Assembly (NCBI GenBank): GCA_042088665.1
Contig: JBELMB010000177.1
Location: 1-10,487, forward strand
Origin: JBELMB01 sp042088665
GTDB taxonomy: Bacteria > Pseudomonadota > Alphaproteobacteria > Rhodobacterales > Rhodobacteraceae
DNA length: 10,487 bases
Direction of reading: 5' to 3'
Shown: piece after piece, positions 7,142 to 10,487 of the stretch
Numbering within the stretch: the stretch's first letter is position 1
Layout of the letters: each line of letters starts with the position of its first letter
Translations under genes and position numbers: made by a program
The notes under the pieces: model-generated
Seen by the model: only the letters and a program-made list of their open reading frames with translations
Database searches by the model: none
Told to the model about the DNA's origin: nothing

Positions 7142-7760
7142 ACGCAGCACGACCCGCCGGGGCATTCTGGCAACTGGCCTTGGCGCAATGGGCACGGTCG
7201 CGCTGGCCCGACCGCTGGCAGCGGCGGGGCTGACACCCGGCGCAACCGAAGGCCCGTTCTACCCGACGCCTGCCATGCGACGGGCGGATGTGGACAATGA
7301 TCTGGTCCGCATCATTGGTGCCGTCCGCGAGGCCGGTGGTGAAGTGATCACCCTGAGCGGACGCGTCACCGATAAGGACGGCTCCCCTCGGGCAAACCAC
7401 CGGGTCGAGATCTGGCAATGCGACTTGAACGGCAAATATCTGCATAGTGGCGATCGGCAGGCCATCGACTTCGACGCGGCGTTTCAGGGCTTTGGCCATG
7501 ACATCACGGGCGCGGACGGCAGCTACAGCTTCCGCACGATCAAACCGGTGACCTACCCGGGCCGGACACCGCATATCCACGTCAAGGTGTTTGATGGCGA
7601 GACGGAGCTTCTGACGTCCCAATTCTATATCGATGGCCATCCGGCCAACGGGCGTGACCGCATCTTCAACCGTCTGTCAGAGGCTCAGGCCAAGGCCGTA
7701 TCGATGGTCTTCACCCCTGGCCCAGATGGAGAACAGACCGCCGTCGACATCGTGGTGTGA
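7134..7760 (+). CDS. Intradiol ring-cleavage dioxygenase with Tat signal peptide
   Basis: This 208-residue non-haem Fe(III) enzyme is related to protocatechuate 3,4-dioxygenase and should cleave a catechol-type ring between its two hydroxyls, giving a muconate-like diacid. The N-terminus has a twin-arginine motif (TTRRGIL, Arg8-Arg9), a hydrophobic stretch and a likely cleavage site near PLAAAG, so the folded, metallated enzyme is probably exported to the periplasm. The mature part begins with TEGPFYP. Iron ligands are visible as Tyr102 (NGKY), Tyr141 (TYPG), His147 and His149 (PHIH), with Arg144 before them; the 39-residue Tyr-Tyr spacing equals that of the protocatechuate enzyme beta subunit as I recall it. 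The loop between Tyr141 and the histidines is much shorter than in classical enzymes, so substrate range probably differs. It is divergent from tctC. The ATG at 7134 is the only usual start in frame, so the start relies on a weak site. Confidence 0.9.
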   Translation: MTERSTTRRGILATGLGAMGTVALARPLAAAGLTPGATEGPFYPTPAMRRADVDNDLVRIIGAVREAGGEVITLSGRVTDKDGSPRANHRVEIWQCDLNGKYLHSGDRQAIDFDAAFQGFGHDITGADGSYSFRTIKPVTYPGRTPHIHVKVFDGETELLTSQFYIDGHPANGRDRIFNRLSEAQAKAVSMVFTPGPDGEQTAVDIVV

Positions 7761-7780
7761 CCCGTCCAGCCCGCGCTGCG

Positions 7781-7803
7781 CACGGGCCAGCGGCGCGCCC
7801 GTG
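7781..7803. other. Stem-loop downstream of the dioxygenase gene
   Basis: CACGGGC (7781-7787) and GCCCGTG (7797-7803) are perfect 7-bp arms with a 9-base loop, 20 bases after the dioxygenase stop. No T-run follows, so it is not a textbook intrinsic terminator, although the position suits a 3'-end or factor-assisted structure. Confidence 0.4.
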
Positions 7804-7823
7804 GCCTGTGAAGCACGTTGATC

Positions 7824-7859
7824 CCACCGCCTGCTGCTGCAAGAAGCCGTAGGCGGTGG
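7824..7859. other. Second stem-loop between convergent genes
   Basis: CCACCGCCT (7824-7832) and AGGCGGTGG (7851-7859) are perfect 9-bp arms with an 18-base loop. It lies between the convergent dioxygenase and 539-residue hypothetical genes and could serve either transcript. No T-run follows on either strand. Confidence 0.4.
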
Positions 7860-7891
7860 CCACATACCGGCCAAGGTCGGCAGTGCGGGAC

Positions 7892-8026
7892 TTAACTGCC
7901 GTTCGCTTCCTCTACGTTAATGACCTCTCCCAGCTCAAAAGCGGAACCATAGCTATTGAAGCGAAACAAGATAGCCGACCGCTCAATCAGCGGGCCGACA
8001 ACAAGAAATGCCCAGACGAACGTCAA
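7892..8026 (-). CDS. Possible 44-codon small ORF after the hypothetical gene
   Basis: A minus-strand frame starts at a TTG (8024-8026) that overlaps the TGA of the upstream gene and ends at TAA (7892-7894). It reads as a hydrophobic start (TFVWAFLVVGP) followed by a polar tail ending EEANGS. The one-to-two-base overlap would fit translational coupling. It has no strong ribosome binding site beyond GGGAA, and I recognise no family, so it may be chance. Confidence 0.2.
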   Translation of the reverse strand: MTFVWAFLVVGPLIERSAILFRFNSYGSAFELGEVINVEEANGS

Positions 8027-9642
8027 CTCATTCCCGTTCTTCGATGCGAAGGTATATGATCAATGATTGTCTGCTGGGTCTCGGCTTCCCAAAAATAATA
8101 GATGCGCAAGCAACGCTTGGGATCGCGAGAGTTTCCGTTAGTTTTTATGTGCCAATCGACGTTGTAGCGTCTGCCTTTCCAATCCGCCGCGTAAGTGTCA
8201 CCCCCACAAGGTGCATTGATGATCCCGTTCTCGACAGTAACATCCCGAATCGAGCCTCCGCCGTTGACGCGCGTTTCGTGGTGTTCGGTGGCAAGCCAGG
8301 CGATAGAGCGGGCCACCAATTCAACGTTCTCGTATTCAGGCGATTTCAGCATGCGGCGCGCAGACGGCGTCAAAAGTACCCTGTCAGGATAGGTTTCATC
8401 GAGCCAATCAACAAAATCACCCCACTCCAAAGGCAATGGAGGCTCTGCTGTTGGCGTTTCACCGCCCTTAGCCAAGGCGTCCTTCAGCTGCCGGACCTTG
8501 AACAACAGCGCACGATTTTCTTGCTCGGCGGCCAGAGCACGCGCCTCGGCGGCCTCGCTTAATTCAACGTAGCCGTCAATCTCAGAGTTCTTTTCCGTGA
8601 CTTCGTTTTCCAAACTGTCGATCAGTGACTGTGCCGCTTCTAACAACTCTGCATCAGGTGCAGCGCGGTCACTTTGGTCTTTGGCCTTAAGACGACGGCT
8701 GGTTGTTCGGACGCTGGAGAAATCCAAAACCTCTTTGCCAAGGCGTGTGGTGGAAATGCTGGTTTCCGCGGCAAGGTTCCGTAGCGACACAGCGCAACTA
8801 TTTGCGTCCGTTGCATCACGCAGATTTCCACCAAGGAACAAGCGATGACCATAAGGGTCATCTGTTGCGGAAAATCCTGGCATGTAGGCGCGGACTCCGG
8901 CGCTAAAGACAGAACGATACTTCCCAAATCGCTTTGTCAGGACCCAAGTCTGTTCTTCAGGTATCCTCACAACACGTGCCATCCCCGCGACGGCTTTTGC
9001 CACCGACATATCGTCAATCAGTGGTGTGCTGCCTTGGCCTTGCGGCAGCACGACAACGAAAACAGGTAGACGGCGTTCTGGGTCTTCCAGATGGTCGCAA
9101 AGATCTTCAGCATCGTTTTCAGTGTTGATGGTTCGCGGAATTTCCTTGATCTCGCGCGACCCACGGATCAGGCCGGGTGCCTCGATCATCTGCAAGATAG
9201 GACCGGGCACGTGAGGTTCAACCGAAAAATCGGTCTCGGTGGTGCTAACAATCGAACGCAAGCTTAAATAGGGGCGTTGTCCGACAGCGCCGCCGATGAC
9301 GACCTCGGTAGACCAAATCCGCCCCGCGACGTTTTTGTCAGGGTCTTCGGCGCGCAATGCCCATAGGTCCATTGTGTCAGTGGCAATCCGCACAGCGGCA
9401 CTATTGCGTCCACCTCCCATCAAGTCAAAATCGCGGTGATCCCATGCCTCTTTTGGAAATGTGCCGGCTGCCCGCTTCCGCGATGCGGCCCATTTCAGAA
9501 CAGCCGCACGGGCGGCGTTGGAAGATGCGACAAAATCTTCGCCGTCCAGCTGGGCAGACACGCGCAGGATTTCGATGTTCCGCGCGGCGCGGGGCATGGT
9601 ACTGGCGAGGGGGGAGAGCGCATCGGCGAAGCTGGTTGCCAT
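8023..9642 (-). CDS. Hypothetical multidomain protein with coiled coil and RelE-like C-terminus
   Basis: I do not recognise a named family for this 539-residue soluble protein. Visible parts in order: a mixed alpha/beta N-terminal region (about 22-160); a strand VFVVVLP (194-200) with a following segment to about residue 270 that includes VRAYMPGFSATDDPYGH; a charged helical coiled coil (about 330-392); a Pro-rich linker; a helical segment (406-456); and a C-terminal domain (about 480-539) ending HIKTNG...KRCLRIYYFWE...IIDHIPSHRRT. That last pattern loosely resembles RelE/HigB-fold toxins (a basic strand, RIYY, then a final strand). I chose the ATG at 9640-9642; the frame is open to 9837, but the extension contains an inverted repeat and does not read as protein. 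The gene stands alone, with lower GC than its neighbours, and may be an accessory defence- or stress-related gene; this is speculation. Confidence 0.75.
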   Translation of the reverse strand: MATSFADALSPLASTMPRAARNIEILRVSAQLDGEDFVASSNAARAAVLKWAASRKRAAGTFPKEAWDHRDFDLMGGGRNSAAVRIATDTMDLWALRAEDPDKNVAGRIWSTEVVIGGAVGQRPYLSLRSIVSTTETDFSVEPHVPGPILQMIEAPGLIRGSREIKEIPRTINTENDAEDLCDHLEDPERRLPVFVVVLPQGQGSTPLIDDMSVAKAVAGMARVVRIPEEQTWVLTKRFGKYRSVFSAGVRAYMPGFSATDDPYGHRLFLGGNLRDATDANSCAVSLRNLAAETSISTTRLGKEVLDFSSVRTTSRRLKAKDQSDRAAPDAELLEAAQSLIDSLENEVTEKNSEIDGYVELSEAAEARALAAEQENRALLFKVRQLKDALAKGGETPTAEPPLPLEWGDFVDWLDETYPDRVLLTPSARRMLKSPEYENVELVARSIAWLATEHHETRVNGGGSIRDVTVENGIINAPCGGDTYAADWKGRRYNVDWHIKTNGNSRDPKRCLRIYYFWEAETQQTIIDHIPSHRRTGMS

Positions 9643-9915
9643 AGGGTCACTTTCACAGATGATGGGTTTCAATTTTAGATTGCACGAATGTCCACAGTCG
9701 GACAACCGCCCAAACTTACGAAACTCCACTTCCTGGGCACTACTGCCATTCGTGCAAATCGCAGCATCGGTCAAAGTGGGCTCGAAGCAGTCATCTGCCT
9801 GGTCTTGTAGGAAGAATAGGGACCACGGCAGCGCCATACGTCGATAAAGTTTCCCAGCAAGCCCACTGCCCGGTGCGCTCGCGGCAGTTGAATGCGTTGG
9901 GCATGAGGCCCGCAG
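9643..9915. other. Non-coding stretch with inverted repeats
   Basis: This 273-base gap separates the fumarase-type gene from the hypothetical gene, both on the minus strand, and should hold the hypothetical gene's promoter. It contains the long inverted repeat listed separately (9680-9757) and a nested TGTCC/GGACA pair around ACAGTC (9689-9704). No clear -35/-10 pair at a normal spacing was found. Confidence 0.5.
9680..9757. repeat. Perfect 11-bp inverted repeat with 56-base spacer
   Basis: TTGCACGAATG (9680-9690) and CATTCGTGCAA (9747-9757) are exact reverse complements. The pair lies 38 bases upstream of the hypothetical gene's start. It could be a pair of operators, a cruciform-forming element, or the ends of a small dispersed intergenic element; the sequence alone does not decide. 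Confidence 0.6.
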
Positions 9916-10487
9916 CTAGCCCTCCCGCGCCGCGCGCATTTCGTCCAGGATGGCCTGCCGGTTGCTCAGCGCGGCCTCAGTCGTCTGGTCATAGATGCTG
10001 TTGCCAAAAGCGTCGATGCCGACAGTCAGCGGCCCCAACCGTTCCACCTCGATCCGCGCGATGCGGTAGTGGGAAATCATCTCGGGCCAGCCGATGCCGG
10101 TCACCTGTTTGATCCCGGCGGTGATGATCTCGGCCCCGCCGCCCAGAAACGCCAGATACACACAGCCCGCCTTGGCCATGACCTGCGCACATTCGGCATT
10201 CAGCCCCCCCTTGCCGCCCGTGGCGCGCAACCCAAGGCCTGGGATGAGGCGCGGCATGTGGGGGTTGAAGCGCGTGCTTGTCGTCGGGTTCATATAGACG
10301 ATCCGGAGCGACCCATCCTCGGCCTCCTCGTTGAGACTGCCCAGATGGAACAGCGCCGCGCCGGTCAGGTCAAACGGCAAGGGCTCCACCCCGTCCAGAC
10401 AGCCCAGCAGGCGGTCGTGGGTCGGCATGCCTGCGGTGGCGAAGATCTCTCCGGTCAGGTAGACCAGATCGCCGAGCTTGAGCCCGC
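9916..10487 (-). CDS. Class I fumarase/tartrate dehydratase beta-type protein, N-terminus off the edge
   Basis: The last 189 residues of a class I hydro-lyase beta subunit or domain are visible; the gene enters from the right edge in frame (GLKLGDLVYLTGEIF at the edge). Relatives use a [4Fe-4S] cluster held by the alpha part to hydrate or dehydrate dicarboxylates such as fumarate/malate, tartrate or mesaconate/citramalate. Expected beta features are present: GDLVYLTGEIF, MNPTTSTRF (Thr and Arg of the substrate pocket), GGKGGL (lysine) and GCVYLAFLGGGAEI. The usual (G/A)RDxAHxR segment is replaced by AGMPTHDR, which keeps the histidine and last arginine but lacks the first arginine, so specificity may differ from fumarase. 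Whether it is a separate beta subunit or the end of a one-chain enzyme cannot be seen. It is on the same strand as the hypothetical gene, 273 bases upstream of it, and probably belongs to another transcript. Confidence 0.88.
   Translation of the reverse strand, partial: GLKLGDLVYLTGEIFATAGMPTHDRLLGCLDGVEPLPFDLTGAALFHLGSLNEEAEDGSLRIVYMNPTTSTRFNPHMPRLIPGLGLRATGGKGGLNAECAQVMAKAGCVYLAFLGGGAEIITAGIKQVTGIGWPEMISHYRIARIEVERLGPLTVGIDAFGNSIYDQTTEAALSNRQAILDEMRAAREG

Noticed and set aside
6333..7640. Long minus-strand open frame (435 codons) across tctC and the dioxygenase
   Set aside because: It is an Arg/Cys/His-rich shadow of tctC and the dioxygenase, both of which have clear family motifs in their own frames; it also crosses their promoter region.
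9643..9837. N-terminal extension of the 539-residue protein to 9837
   Set aside because: The added sequence is Cys-rich, unlike the rest of the protein, and contains the 11-bp inverted repeat; the ATG at 9642 begins a natural N-terminus.
1..10487. tRNA, rRNA, CRISPR array, insertion sequence or integrase
   Set aside because: No cloverleaf, regularly spaced repeats, transposase motif or terminal inverted repeats with target duplication were seen.

Overview
The window looks like a chromosomal segment from an alphaproteobacterium, most likely of the Rhodobacteraceae/Roseobacter type. The evidence is GC-rich metabolic genes with GC-rich third codon positions, a Bug-type tripartite tricarboxylate transporter (TTT) locus of the kind abundant in alpha- and betaproteobacteria, and Tat-type signal peptides. 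No rRNA, tRNA, CRISPR array or insertion sequence was seen.

Layout. (1) Positions 1-1767 are visibly more AT-rich. They hold a minus-strand gene of unknown function (218-1402) with a nuclease-like N-terminus, flanked by DNA without convincing genes. (2) Positions 1768-7760 form a compact, GC-rich catabolic locus: a family III CoA-transferase (minus), a divergent GntR/HutC regulator (plus), then tctA, tctB and tctC (minus strand, so transcribed tctC-tctB-tctA and convergent with the regulator), and an intradiol ring-cleavage dioxygenase with a Tat signal (plus), divergent from tctC. (3) Positions 7761-7891 carry two strong stem-loops. (4) Positions 8023-9642 (minus) encode a 539-residue protein of unknown function with a coiled coil and a C-terminal domain that loosely resembles RelE-fold toxins; the DNA is less GC-rich than the catabolic locus. 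(5) A 273-base non-coding stretch with a perfect 11-bp inverted repeat precedes (6) the end of a class I fumarase/tartrate dehydratase beta-type gene (minus) that runs off the right edge.

How the genes may work together. The dioxygenase is predicted to be exported folded with its iron by the Tat pathway. It could open a catechol-type ring in the periplasm to a (carboxy)muconate-like dicarboxylate. TctC would capture a carboxylate, TctAB would import it, and the CoA-transferase would make its CoA thioester. The GntR/HutC protein probably controls the locus: the element AAGCTA/TAGCTT recurs in both divergent promoter regions, as a 10-base repeat near the CoA-transferase/gntR promoters and as a perfect palindrome between tctC and the dioxygenase. 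This model is inference from gene content and order; no substrate can be read from the sequence. The two hypothetical genes in lower-GC DNA look like accessory genes flanking the catabolic block.
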